Positions 32,501 to 45,794 of a stretch of DNA of 64,000 nt are shown in pieces. The stretch's first letter is position 1, and the number at the start of each line of letters is the position of its first letter. The notes under the pieces were generated by a model. The model ran no database searches and was not told where the DNA came from. It worked only from the letters and a program-made list of their open reading frames with translations. Both the position numbers and the translations under genes were made by a program. Origin of the DNA: Artemia franciscana (Eukaryota; Arthropoda; Branchiopoda; Anostraca; Artemiidae); NCBI RefSeq assembly GCF_032884065.1, contig NC_088866.1, forward strand, positions 33,808,115 to 33,872,114, read 5' to 3'.

Positions 32501-33743
32501 TCTTAGGTATATACCTGAAAAACACCAATCCAAGATTTTTCTTTTTGTTCATTGTTTAGGGCAGCATCACATTTTCATCGCTGTTGCCAGATTGAATGAT
32601 AAAATGAGTGAAGAAAGCTAATTAGTAAAATTTGATATTGCTTTTGTCTGTAAAAATTCAAACAGTAACAATCTTTTTTTTATTCAAAAATAGGGCATAC
32701 AATAATAAAAACAAAATAAGTCAGGTAATCCCTTAAGCGAAATCTTGTAGAGGATCCCTTTAAATAACCAAAACTAAACCAAAATTACACTCTATAATGA
32801 TTACCACCCTTCTTTCCAAAACAAACAATAAGCACATAATAAAAGAAATAAAAACGAAAACACCTTTTTCTTTCACCCCCAAAGCTCCAAAAAAGCCCCG
32901 ACTTACCAGCCACTAAAAAGGTTCAATACAGCAAGGACCCATCTCTATAATGGAACTTCACTCTCAGACACACCTGAATATTCACCCTCTCACATATCCG
33001 AAATACCCATACCCTTCTTCTCTCACTGTATGTAATTTTCTACAAAAACATTTCAACGACGAACAAAACTTCCTCATTTTCTGCATTGACTTCAATTAAT
33101 CTGGAATGTCATTCCATATTTAATGCTCAATACGCAATTCCGGTCCGAAATTCAAGCTTCAACAATCTGTCATTTCCCAAAGACAACTAGATCTTCAAAG
33201 GAAAGCTAGATTGTCTAAGGCTGTTTGGGGCCAAAAGTTTCTAGATTACTCTTGCTTGTTTTTCATCCACATTTTTTTTTCAAATTGGCACCTGCTACTA
33301 CCAAAAACTGCAAATAGAAATCTTTTTCACTAAAAACTGAATTTCTGATCGTTCCTATGTTTTGGACATACATGGTTGTGTCAGTTTCCGCTTCATCAAT
33401 TAGAACAGTCAGATTTTATTTTGACCCCACGTGGTACTTTAAAGATGTTTCAATTCATTTTGATCAGAAACGAAGCACATTAGAATCGACTAATAACCAC
33501 CAAGTTCAGGCAAAAGACCAGAAGAAAAAAGCAAACTAAGAGAATAAAAACACAGGGCGAAATATGAAGAAAAGTAAGAGACTGATTATAAAGACAGTGG
33601 GTCTAGGCGTTTACACAGCCCCCCCCCAGCGGAAAATATCCCCTCCCCAGAATATGTCCCTCGTGACTGGATGGTCTCCAATCACTTTTGACTAATATAA
33701 ATAGACTAGAACTCTCAATTTCCGATTTTCGACATAGCACCTC
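32501..33743. other. MPC1 intron 2, no feature
   Basis: AT-rich intron sequence with a C run near 33620. Nothing else is recognisable. Confidence 0.45.
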
Positions 33744-34215
33744 AAATTAGGTATCATTTTCTCAGACCACACTGCCTTTCTATGTCGAATAAATAAATGT
33801 TGAAATGGGTATAAGTCCATTTATTTAGGCAGCGAAAACGGGTACAAAAGACTAAATATTTCGATCACAAGTATAGCAATCGTTATCAGTAATAATAGTT
33901 AAGTATTAAAATTGAAACTAAAATATTTATACAAAACAAAATTATTAACTTTCGGGTCCTTCACAAAATGATGAACTTCCGGGTTATTCTCTACATTTTT
34001 TCGGAGAGAGTTTTAATACTTTTTAGTGATTTATCTATTTAACTACTGTAAATAGTAAATATTATTTCTACTGATGACGATCGCAGTATATGTGACCAAA
34101 ATATTTAAACTTTTGTACCTGTTTTCGCTGTCTAAATAAATGGATTTATCCCCATCTGAACGTTTATTTTTCGTCATAGAAAGGCGGCGTGGTCCGAGAA
34201 AACGATACCTAATTT
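33744..34215. mobile_element. Foldback element family B in MPC1 intron 2
   Basis: AAATTAGGTATC at the left and GATACCTAATTT at the right begin inverted arms of about 150 bp. Matching blocks include CCATTTATTTAGGCAGCGAA / TTCGCTGTCTAAATAAATGG and GCCTTTCTATG / CATAGAAAGGC. The loop is about 170 bp. No coding capacity. An (AT)n run starts immediately at its right edge. Confidence 0.8.
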
Positions 34216-34217
34216 AA

Positions 34218-35980
<1,763 letters not shown>

Positions 35981-36374
35981 TTTTCCAGAGAAATTGCCTA
36001 GGGATTATTCTGGGTACCCGGTTGACTGACCGTATTTCAAACAGTAGACTTTACGAAAAATGTAGTTCAATCCCACTTTCTAGGGCTATAATGAAAGAAA
36101 GGTTTAGATGGCTAGGCAACGTTCTGCGGATGAAGGATGACAGATTGCCGAAAATTGTCCTTTTCGTCAACCTTCTAGGGCTAAACAGAAAGCAGGGCGT
36201 CCTCGTAGCGGGTGGGAGGGTGTCATAAATAAAGATTTAAAGGAAATGTAAAACTTCCTGGGAAGGCGTAAAGAGGGAGGCTTTGAATATATTGGTTTGG
36301 AAGAGGAGCGTCCGTAGCTGTGTTAGCCTCAAGCGGCTCGGTGCCGCGGTGAGTTATTAGTAGTAGTAGTAGTT
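35981..36374 (+). mobile_element. RTE-type LINE 3' end, copy 1
   Basis: Encodes ILGTRLTDRISNSRLYEKCS, PLSRAIMKERFRWLGNVLRM and KDDRLPKIVLF, the C-terminal end of an RTE-like polymerase, then a broken tail. Ends in a (TAG)n tail near 36355-36374. The 5' part is truncated, as usual for incomplete reverse transcription. A second copy lies at 47530. Confidence 0.75.
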
Positions 36375-38161
36375 CCTTAATACTTTCCGAAAACCGAATT
36401 CCAACTCAAAAATTAGTTGAAAATCCACGCTACAAAAGTATTATTTCTTTTAAACGTACATAGAGCCGATATTTTAGAATAAAGGAAGTAAAAATTATAA
36501 ATAACTATTACTGAGTGACACAGCATTGGACTAAGGCAGATCAAAATCTAGTTTCTTGCTTAGTTTTTAGCCAAAGTCTAAAATTTTATTATTATATATT
36601 TTTAAACTTATTATTATTATTATTTTATTATTTATTATTATATATAATTATATATATATTTTTGAAATTCTGTCATAAATCTTATGATTTTCTGAACCTT
36701 ACAGGTACCCAGCTGCCCGTACCCTCCCCCTCCCCAAATTTAGTCTCCTATCAGCGGTTGTCGCTTTTCTTAACAGTTATTACTGTTCACAGCTATACAT
36801 TAGCAAAACAGAAACAATACCGATTGTTTGCTTATCCACAGCAGTGAAATCAAGTTGGACGACACAAATCATAGTGCAGACTCTTATCGCTGGCGGGAAC
36901 AGAAGTCAACAGATAACACAGTTCTTAATTTTTGTTTTACAATAAAGTATTTCTGGCACTTCTAATTTTGACAACTGTAGAAACACTGTATAATAATCGT
37001 CTATAAAAGGCATAATTTGGCTGGACATAATTAACCAAATACTTAACGACAGCAAAGAAAACCTATGCAGATGGATGAAAACCTATGAAATAAAACAAAA
37101 TAATTGTGAAAGCGCTTAAAATTCAGAATCTAAAAATACTGACACGAAATTAATAGCAGAATACATGGAAATCACTTATTGTTTGTGTATTTCATCATGA
37201 ATGAATTATATCTCAAAGTAAAACTGTTCGCATGAATTTCCTTTTTTTCAAACGCTTTTATCTCCAAATGCACCAAAAAGTAAAAGGAAAAATCTAAAAA
37301 AAAAAGTAAAAGAAAAATTGAAATTTTTGAGCTAAAAGTGAATACATAGGGGAAGTCAGGCAAAACAAAATGATCTTTGAATAGCCATAAAAATCCGTCA
37401 CGACTGCCCTACACTTTAATTTTTTGTCATTAAAATTTATAGTTTTTTTTAGGAATATTTTTGTTTTCTTTTTATAGTGCATTTATCAATACATTTCGTT
37501 CTCATAAGTTTTTCTCTTTTTAGTCATTGGTATTTCCTGGTTTCCAGAACATTGCGATAAAACCTGTTCATTGTTAAGCCAAAAAGGAAAACTTTCTAGG
37601 CAGAGCTTAGGCCTTCGCCCACCTACCCCCCTGCCCTAGGTGTTACAAAGGATGTATGGGCGGCCCAAGACTTGTTTTAGTCTTATCTTAAGATTTTCAT
37701 TGTACTCTTTTTAGTCTTTGGTATATCTTTTAGGATAGGAAACCCATTTTATAAAATGAATCTTTTCATATTTCTATTTATTGCAGACATAATGATTCAT
37801 AATTTAACAAACTTTGCTTGTCAAATTCATGTAGATACTAGACTTACCTATTCCTCAAACCACCTATGGCAATGGCTACTTGTAAGTGGTCAATACGAAA
37901 TCTATAAACGGGTTTTTGATTTTTCGACCTTTGATCCTTACAACTATTTACAACTATTGCGTTTATTTACAACTATTGTATTTTAATATTAGGTATTGAA
38001 TTCTCTAACAGAGCTAGAATTTCTATAGATGCTCCTGCCGTCTTCCAGTTTATCTGATAGAAATTCTACTTTTTTAACCGTCCTAGGTAATGTCTTTAAG
38101 TCCTTTATAGACACTAAATATAGCTTTAAATTATCAATCTTATATTTATTCAAAATATAGA
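36375..38161. other. MPC1 intron 2, AT-rich, no feature
   Basis: Includes a TTATTA-rich low-complexity block (36590-36665). No gene or element recognised. Confidence 0.4.
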
Positions 38162-38527
38162 ATCCATATTAACCTTATATCTCAATTTTATTCTTTTAAT
38201 ATCTTTTATTTGTAAATTAAGATATATAAATAGTTTTCAGTGGGAATTAATCTTTTTGGTATGTATGGGCTATTACTGGAGACTACTTTCAAGAGCTGCT
38301 GTTTTCAACCTTTAAATTGTCATTAATATAAGATTAGAAAGATTAAAGATCCATATTAACCTTATATCTGAATTTTATTCTTTTAATATCTTTTATTTGT
38401 AAATTAAAATCTACAAATAGTTTTCAGTGGGAATTAATCTTTTTGGTATGTATGGGCTATTACTGGAGACTACTTTCAAGAGCTGCTGTTTTCAACCTTT
38501 AAATTGTCATTAATATAAGATTAGAAA
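38162..38527. repeat. Tandem duplication, 187-bp period, two copies
   Basis: ATCCATATTAACCTTATATC begins at 38162 and again at 38349, and both copies end in AATATAAGATTAGAAA. Differences are few (CAATTT/GAATTT, AAGATATATAAATAG/AAAATCTACAAATAG), so the duplication is recent. Confidence 0.9.
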
Positions 38528-38574
38528 TAACAATTTCAATTGTTTACTAATTTATTTAGCTACATATCGAGCAA

Positions 38575-38600
38575 AGCTCGATATACCCTTTCTATCCATC
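38575..38600. repeat. Perfect small hairpin
   Basis: TATCGAGCAAAGCTCGATA has an 8-bp stem and 3-base loop. Possibly the end of an unidentified element, since about 20 bp of flanking sequence on each side does not pair. Confidence 0.4.
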
Positions 38601-39381
38601 TTAGTTAGATATGCCCTTGGCCAATAATACTTGTTGGAAAATTGTTTTTTATAAAGAAATTATATAGACACCACAAAAGGAGTCGAAATTTAAAAATGAG
38701 AAACATACTAGGGTATATGTATTACGCAATATAGTAGTCATATTGAAAAATATATATGTTCAAGTTACTCCAAATTTTTAAATGAAATGTTACTGCAGCC
38801 AATGCACATTTCATATAGATGTGAGGATTTGTTTTACATAAAAATCATGCTTTTGCTTACTAGTTTTTTCTAATTTTAGAAATTGGGGGGCAATCCATTT
38901 TTCCAGGTTTAAAAGCCTTTTGGAATTTCAGTAGGACAAATGATGAAATTTTATTATTATTTATTTTTTTTTTTTTGCTCACTAAAGGACCATCAATTTG
39001 CAAAAACATTATTCCAGGTTTAGTTACATCTATTCATTTTGCAACATCAGCAAATCAATTTCACGTTTCAATAAATTGGTAGAAAAACCAGTTTTAGAAA
39101 TAAGTTATACTAGGAGTAAATATTTGCAGTCCCTAAGTAAAAAATAACAGTTAGGGTAATAAACCTGAAAGTAAAAATCACATGGAGTCATATCCACAGA
39201 GGTCCATTCTGAGCATTAAGAACTCTACAAACTGGAAGAGAAAATTGCATAAACATGAAGAAACAGGGGAGAGAAGGTAGTCAGGAGCCAGTTCACTCAT
39301 GCACATGTATTTGATCCAAGAGTTAGAAAAAGTGAGCATAGAACATGATACACTGCTGATATTAAAGAAAGTCAAACATAC

Positions 39382-39482
39382 CTAGTGTCATTTTCCCACT
39401 AATAAATTCTGGATCCTTTTTCAAGTCTGAAAGTGCAGCTATTGGAATTCCCCAGTTAGCTACAGGGCCCCAAAAATGAGTG
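39382..39482 (-). CDS. MPC1: MPC1 exon 2
   Basis: The 101-bp exon encodes [20 protein letters not shown] through [13 protein letters not shown]. Human MPC1 has [20 protein letters not shown] and KKSPEIISGRMTF. The acceptor is GATGATTTTTCAG and the donor is GTATGT. The first base completes a Ser codon (AG|C) from exon 1, and the last base G starts the Ala codon finished in exon 3. This segment includes the amphipathic stretch and first transmembrane helix of the carrier. Confidence 0.95.
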
Positions 39483-40219
39483 CTGAAAAATCATCATAAA
39501 TAATTAGCATCTGTTAAAATTACTGGCATACAATGATAGCTATGGAAGGGAAATTTTGACAAAAAATAAGAAATGCTCATTAAAAACGTTCTCCATAAGC
39601 TACATTCCCAACTATGTCTATCTAGATTTTGAGCCATTAAGTGATTGCTGCCCACATCAGTACACACATGCATACACATGTGGACCCTTGAGCATTGGGT
39701 GACCAAAGCACAAAAAACGAATTCTTTAGCCAAAGTTTCTAGATTTTTTGAGAGGAGATCCTCAAAGTGAATTCCAGGGGGAGAGGATAATCCCCTGCTT
39801 TCTCTAACACCAGAGTATGTGTGAACAAATACGGGTTTAGGCATGAAAATCTAGCTTGAGTCCACTTTGGAATAGTTTCTTTTGACAACTGATTAAAAGA
39901 AAAAGGCGAAATTAAACAATATCAGAGAATAAAAAGTAAATAAACACGAAAAAATAACTAAGAAAGCAGACACGTCACAAGGCAACACAATTATTTAAAC
40001 ATGAATAAAGAAAGAATAGTATTTTCTTAGGTTGTAACTAGAAAATAAAAATAGTCGACTTGACAGTTTCTTGTGTCTCCTGAAATTAAAAGAAGAAATA
40101 ATAATAATAATAATAAAGATAAACAGAGGCTGTCTGTTGTACTTTGGAGATTATTGTGTGTCAAGCTGCCTGGACTAATGGACTAAGCCTGCAGGCTTTC
40201 TCCAATCAAATCTAAAATT
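39483..40219. other. MPC1 intron 1 near exon 2
   Basis: AT-rich, with an (AAT)n run at about 40098-40116. A minus-strand ORF at 39494-39844 has no family match. Confidence 0.4.
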
Positions 40220-40756
40220 GTACTGGTATAACTCCCTTCTCTGTGTCCAAACTCGGAAACACCAACCACCAATTGGTAGCTGCCAACTTCCTTCTCAGAC
40301 TAAAAGCTCAGATGTCATAGTGATGTCAACCAAAGTTGGACATTTAGAAACTCAAGTCGGATGAAATCCAGCAAAAGTACTTGGTTGAAATTCAGAATAT
40401 ATTTGATTGCCTGAATACCCTTGAAGATCCAGATACTCTCTGGCATGCTTACAAGAGCAACTCACTAGAAATTGCTGACGATACCACTAGGTGCAATATG
40501 CACTCCAAGAAGCCATGGCTGTCACAGGAAGCATTGCAGATCATTGAACAGTGCAGAAAAGCCTGGCTGGCTGGTGATATGCCCACATACAGGCAGCTGG
40601 CCAGGATCAGGAATAAACCAGGAATGAACCAGAAGAAGCTGCTTGCAAAGGGGAAGTTATGTCCCTGTTCAAGTATGTCAGAGACCTGAGCAAAGGGAAA
40701 CCTCCAAAAATAGGAGTAGTAAAATTGGAATCTGGTGAAATGCTTGAAGATAAGAG
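40220..40756 (+). pseudogene. RTE-like LINE fragment, part 1
   Basis: The endonuclease end (HQLVAANFLLRLKAQ about 40270) and linker (LEDPDTLWHAYKSNSLEIAD about 40410, KKPWLSQEALQIIEQCRKAW about 40510, SLFKYVRDLSKGKPPKIGVV about 40665) are recognisable. It breaks off at GAAATGCTTGAAGATAAG, where a minus-strand LINE has been inserted. Its continuation starts near 42005. Confidence 0.7.
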
Positions 40757-42008
40757 ATAATATTTATTTCAACAAAGCGACTATCACGAGCCCAAAAGGG
40801 CCGAATTCGCACTTCAGCGTACAACATCATAAATTGCAATCAATAAAAAGTCAAACGATAAAAACTCGTAAAGTTAAAACAGGGAAAACAAATTTAAACA
40901 AAAATGTAGCTAGCAAGAATTACAAAGTTTGCAATTGCAAAATAAACACTCAAACTATAAGATAAGAGTGGAGTGAGAAAAAAAGGGGGGGGTATTAATT
41001 TAAAATTTCAACTATGTGAGGGATTAATGTTCTTAGATAAGATAAGATATTTAATTTCAAAAAATAACTATCACAAGCCCCAAAGGACGCATTCCGGAAT
41101 TCGCATTCCAGAGTCATAAAACCATAAAAATAAAAACACATCATAAAAATAGCACAACAACTAAAAAAACTGGTTAAACAATGTCAAAAACAACTAAATC
41201 AGAAAGGCAAAGCCATTCATTTGTCAAAAAAAAGAAAAAATTAAATGGCAATATGTCAGAAAGTTGAAAAGGTAAGTCGTAAAACAAAACTAAAAGAGTG
41301 AGATAAAATTAGCGTTGAAAAGGTTTAAAAGAGAACATATAAACAATCGGTGGGAACAAACGAATCAAACGAACAACGACCTAAAGCACCTCACATGAAA
41401 GAGAAAAAAAAAAACTGGGGGAGGCGAAACTAGTTGGCTATTTTATTTATTTTTTCTGTGATGAAGGGGACAAAGGTTTTTTTATATCCGGAGGTAACGC
41501 AACGAATGGGGGACAAAACTGGGATGGGCTCAGAAACAGCTCAAGGCTGTCGTAATCTGGATGGTGAGTGACGTTTGGGGAAAATACTTGCCGTCCGAGG
41601 GTTCGTTATTGCATTTTTTGAAAAACGGAGGCACAACGACGACCTCCTTCGCTCAAGGGTTTCCAAACTAGCTTTTTTTAGGAGCAGAGAGTAAGGCACC
41701 TTGCCTTCTTTGAAAATTATTCGCAAGGCTCTTTTTTGTATTGACTCAATTTTGTCTGATTCTTCACGGGAGATGCCAGGGTGCCAAACTGGACAAGCAT
41801 ATTCAAGATGCGGATGGACAAACGACGTGTACAACCTTAAGGAGTGAGAAGGGGGGACACTATATTTATTTAGGAGCTTAAGGAGGGCGATAGACGCATT
41901 AGCTTTATGGATGATATCTTTAACGTGGATATCCCACTTTAAATTTGACGAAATTGTGACTCCAAGTAATTTAACCGAGGATGCATAAATTTCAGGATGA
42001 AAGCCCAC
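40757..42008 (-). mobile_element. 5'-truncated CR1/L2-type LINE inserted in the RTE-like LINE
   Basis: The 3' end carries a TTATCTTATC-type tail on its own strand (41039-41055 region), then a 3' UTR and the polymerase C-terminus. The 3' UTR blocks at 40757-40850 (CTATCACGAGCCC, GAATTCGCACT) recur at 41060-41125 (CTATCACAAGCCC, GAATTCGCATT), so a second, shorter 3' fragment lies beside the main one. The combined insert splits the RTE-like ORF between KLESGEMLEDK and LERWKG. Confidence 0.75.
41541..42008 (-). pseudogene. CR1/L2-type LINE polymerase C-terminus
   Basis: 155 codons to a stop: LLGVTISSNLKWDIHVKDII, PHLEYACPVWHPG and KIESIQKRALRI are the hallmark post-RT motifs of CR1/L2/Jockey-like LINEs. 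The frame begins exactly where the insertion begins, so it is truncated by incomplete reverse transcription rather than mutation. Confidence 0.8.
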
Positions 42009-42617
42009 AACTAGAAAGATGGAAGGGAAACTTGCAAAGCTGCTGAATGCTGATACAGTGGATGTTGATCAAGACCTGCTGTCATCTGCTGAGCAAACCA
42101 TATGCAATAATCATCCAGAGCCTGGTCCCCCTTCAGTAGAAGGGGCTTCCACAAAGTGCTGCCTTTGTGGAAGCACAAGGCAGCACAAGCAATTTCTCGA
42201 ATTACAGAGGTTATTAGTCCCTCGAATTATCAGTCCCTGATAAAGTGTTTACCATGATTCTACTGGATGGATGCACCCAAATATTCTACAAATGCCTCGA
42301 GACTCAGCAAGCAGGTTTCATGTCCAAAACCAAGCAGATATTCTTGATCCATCAGGTTGTAGAAAAGCCCAAGAGTTCCAATGTGCAGCATACATTGCCT
42401 TTGTCAATTTCAAAGCAGCCTTTGATTTGGTTGACCATAATTTTCTCTGGCTGATACTTGAACAAACAGGACTTCTTGACAAGCATTACTGTCTGTTCAA
42501 GACACTCTATACTGATAATAAGGGCTCCATCCAGATAAACAGTCGTCACAACCCAGTATTTGAAGTAAATAACAGTGTAAGACAAGGATGTACTGCTGCC
42601 CCCAAACTTCAATTATG
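42009..42617 (+). pseudogene. RTE-like LINE fragment, part 2 (RT)
   Basis: Resumes with ERWKG-like codons, then LLNADTVDVDQDLLSSAEQT (about 42041-42100). After frame changes near 42150 and 42260 come the RT core IAFVNFKAAFDLVDHNFLWL (about 42397-42456) and NSVRQGCTAAPKL (about 42570-42610). Ends before the YADD motif. The duplicated AAGTGCTGCCTTTGTGGAAG / GGAAGCACAAGGCAGCAC stretch (42155-42190) is a local inverted duplication. Confidence 0.7.
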
Positions 42618-42829
42618 AAGTTTGAATGTAACAGTCAGGGTTGTAATAGTCTAAATTATCTAATGTGGATATTTTGGACTGTTATATCCAAGAAGTAGGA
42701 CATTGCATTTTGAAGCATTGAACTCTAGACACCAGTCCTATGAATACTTGGATAGCTGGTTCAAATCGTTTTGCATACTTGACTGGTTTATATTGTCTCA
42801 GGCCAGTATTAGGAGCCTGCAATCATCCA
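42618..42829. other. Linker between LINE fragments
   Basis: No motif recognised; probably further decayed LINE sequence. Confidence 0.3.
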
Positions 42830-43035
42830 CATGTTGTGTCAAAGGATACAAATATTGGCCTATTATTGTTTCAATGACTCTGTGCAAACTATTGAAATTA
42901 GTTGTTATTGATGAGCTTGAGACTAAATGCTATGCTCCACCTGATAAGTTTGACTTTCAGCATGGATTCAATTGTCCTGAGGCACTTTTTGCTGTTACCA
43001 ACTCCATAAGAGGGTCAGATATAGCCCTAGGTTAA
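42830..43035 (+). pseudogene. LINE reverse transcriptase start, fragment
   Basis: CVKGYKYWPIIVSMTLCKLL corresponds to the NYRPI(S/T)VS..LCKL block, and FDFQHGFNCPEALFAV to the QFGF...S...AL block of RT domains. The listed frame also covers unrelated sequence upstream (42703-42829). Confidence 0.5.
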
Positions 43036-43603
43036 ATACAAAACTGCAAGAAAATACTATAATATGAAACCCTTAGTTTATAGCATCCAAAAGTATCTAT
43101 TAACCAGATTTGCAGGGTTCTTTCCATTTCAGTCCATGTTTTCAATCATTTTAAAATATGCATTTCTCCAATTTCTTGGAATGTTTCACAATGATGTGGT
43201 GCTATAAAATGGAAATTTATATCATTGTTAACAGAGTTGCAATCATTTTCACAGCAATGAAGAACAATAGATGGGTTATTTAGGATTATAAATGGCCCAT
43301 AAGGGTAGGGGGCATAGTTCTCATGTGACCATAATAATTAGAAAGAGTGGGAATTTAATGATACCACTTTTGTTACCATAGTATTTCCTTCTCAGAAGTA
43401 GTCTTTTTGTAGAATTACCTGGCTCTGGGCTATACACAAAAGTTCTTTCTCCTTATGTATAGTAAGGTATATAAACAATTGTGAAGGTCATTTCACCTCT
43501 TAGAGGTAGACTACAAAGTAGCTTTTATAACTCTATTGAAGTGCAACATTCCTCCTTAGATTGATGCCTCTACATATTGACAGCTAACACTTAATTGTTT
43601 TAT
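43036..43603. other. MPC1 intron 1, no feature
   Basis: AT-rich; no exon or element recognised. Confidence 0.4.
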
Positions 43604-44062
43604 TTAATTATAATGGGGGAGGGGGGGCTGCAGCTTCTTAGTTTTTCCTCTTGTGAAAGCTGAGAGGAATGGGGAAAAGACATGACCCAATAGGTCACTC
43701 TCCAACAGCTTACAAGTTGTCATTACATCTCTTCTTTTTATGTAGTACACTAAGGTAGGTAGTTTGAGTGAGATGAAACATTCTTTCAAGGTTTTGTCTT
43801 GCAATGTTGAAATAGGCTTTGTTGCTCTTCTTTGAACACTCTCCAGTACCTTTGCATCCCTTTCATAGCAGGAGAGGGCTAAGGTCACACCACAGTCCAT
43901 ATGAGAGCAAGCCATGGCTTTATAAAGCTTCACATTCACACATGGCTTCCTAGTGGTAAATGTTTTTTTTATGAGGCCATGAGCTAAGTTTACTTTTGTA
44001 ACCTGACCTTGTGTGTGACAATAAAACCTCAAATCATAGTCAACAATGACCAAATGCCTCAA
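43604..44062 (-). pseudogene. LINE polymerase C-terminus, minus-strand fragment
   Basis: HGLIKKTFTTRKP, LYKAMACSHMDCGVTLA and KVLESVQRRATKPISTLQDK match the post-RT thumb region of CR1/L2-group LINEs (typical form GLIKRSF..., LYK.LVRPHLEYGV, LE.VQRRATK.I). It ends at LQPPLPHYN and stop, with an uninterrupted frame of 152 codons. Confidence 0.75.
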
Positions 44063-44373
44063 TCTACTTGTTTACCCAATCTACATATTGTTTATGCTTA
44101 AAGACTGATATTGTTTTTCAGTGTTCGGCAATTTGTCTCAATATATGGTTGTGTAAAGCAGTGTGTTTTGTTTTTCTGAATAATAAAGATTTGATTTGTG
44201 GTATAGAATACTGGTAGGCCCTAATTAGGGAGTAAGATGGAGGAATCTGATAATGACAGTGACTAAGTGTCTTACCAGGATGAAAAATTCAAAATTTTTG
44301 AATAAAATGCATAAAACTATTTTTTGAAAAAATTTGTATTTTCAAATATTTACTTTATCATTTACCAAAATAG
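44063..44373. other. MPC1 intron 1, no feature
   Basis: AT-rich; nothing recognised. Confidence 0.4.
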
Positions 44374-45002
44374 GGTACTTGTGTATTATTAATAAGTAAT
44401 AATTAATAGTGATGTGTATTATTAATAAGTGTAGGTAATAAGTGAAGTTAGGTACTTTTGTGAAACAAACTACAATGCAGGTGCATTTTATGAGAGAATC
44501 CAGTTTCATAGCCATAAAGACAAAACTCAATTTAGTTTGTTATGCATAGTGATAGAAGATAGTGTCTGAACATGGATTTTGAAATGAAGATTTTGGGATT
44601 TTCCAAAGACTGAAAAAGAGGCAATTGTATTTTTCCAGGATAAGGGGTTGTTGCCCACAACAAAACAGTGCATCAATGGACACAACATGACTTTATACTC
44701 TTACAAGAAGGAACATTTTTGGAAGTGTAACAATAGGCCATGTTTGAAAAAAGTCAATTTCCTAATAAAGTATTATATTTTCATCATATTTTGTTTTATT
44801 TCATTAGCTGTATCATAACTTTGGGCTATATATTTGCACATTAGGGGGGGGGGAGTGTGCATTATATCAAATACCTAACTTAACCTAATCTAACCACTTC
44901 TATATACAAAATATTTAATTTAAATGTACCTGCATCATAGTTTGTTTCACAAAAGAACCTAACTTTACTCATCGAATGTGTTCTGAATAATACACAAGTA
45001 CC
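44374..45002. mobile_element. Foldback element family C
   Basis: The left arm (GGGTACTTGTGTATTATT, then AGTTAGGTACTTTTGTGAAA, CAGGTGCATTT) and the right arm (AAATGTACCTGCAT, TTTCACAAAAGAACCTAACT, AATACACAAGTACC) are inverted copies of about 90-110 bp around a 430-bp interior. No ORF of note. A G run lies at about 44845. Confidence 0.7.
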
Positions 45003-45043
45003 AAAAAAAAGTCATCCAAGTCAAATAAAACTTTAATTAAAAG

Positions 45044-45675
45044 AAATTTTGGTAAAATTATAGTTTAGTGACTTTTTGCTATCTCAGAAAGGGATTAGGT
45101 TAGGAAAATGAAACTTTCAGGGATGGGTCTACATGCTAAAGTATGTCCCAGAAAGGTGAAGTACCTACCTCTACTCCCTCTCCCTCTAGAGGGTCCTGGC
45201 CTTTGATGACCTTTAAAAATATGCATGCTATAAAAGGGAAACCTTGCAAAATAGATCTTCTGCTTGAATGAAGTACAACAAATTGTTTTCAGCTTCATAA
45301 CTTTGCTCAATCCCAATTTAAAAGGTTTTAAAGATATGCAAATACATTTCTTAAATTTCAAATAAAAACATTGATATGGCTCAAAATTCTACTCAAATAA
45401 CAGGAATTGCATTTTCAGAACTATAGGCAGAGAAAAAGCAACTGGTAACTGACAATTGAGGTAAAATGTTTTTTTCAAAATTTCAATAGGTATAGATCTG
45501 TCATGTAGGCAAATTTCAGGACCCTCTAGAGGGAGAAGGAGTAGAGGTGGGTACTTTAAAAAACCTCCCTGGGATATACTTTAGCCTGCAGACCAATCCC
45601 CAAAAGTTTAATTTTCCTTACCTAACCCCTTTCCAAGATAGCAAGAAGTCACTAACTAGAATTTTACCAAGATTT
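45044..45675 (+). mobile_element. Foldback element family A, copy 2
   Basis: Uninterrupted copy of the family seen at 11.5-14.1 kb and in the same orientation. The arms begin AAATTTTGGTAAAATTATAG and end CTAGAATTTTACCAAGATTTT; the centre reads through the CCCTCTAGAGGG site that carries the hAT insertion in copy 1. Confidence 0.85.
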
Positions 45676-45794
45676 TGATAAATCAGTACTTAAAAGAGAT
45701 ACATTTTTTAAAACCAAATTTGACAAAATTAAATAGTACAGTATAAGATAAATATTAAACTAGATATTCTGAGGTAATAAATATTTTCTAAACA

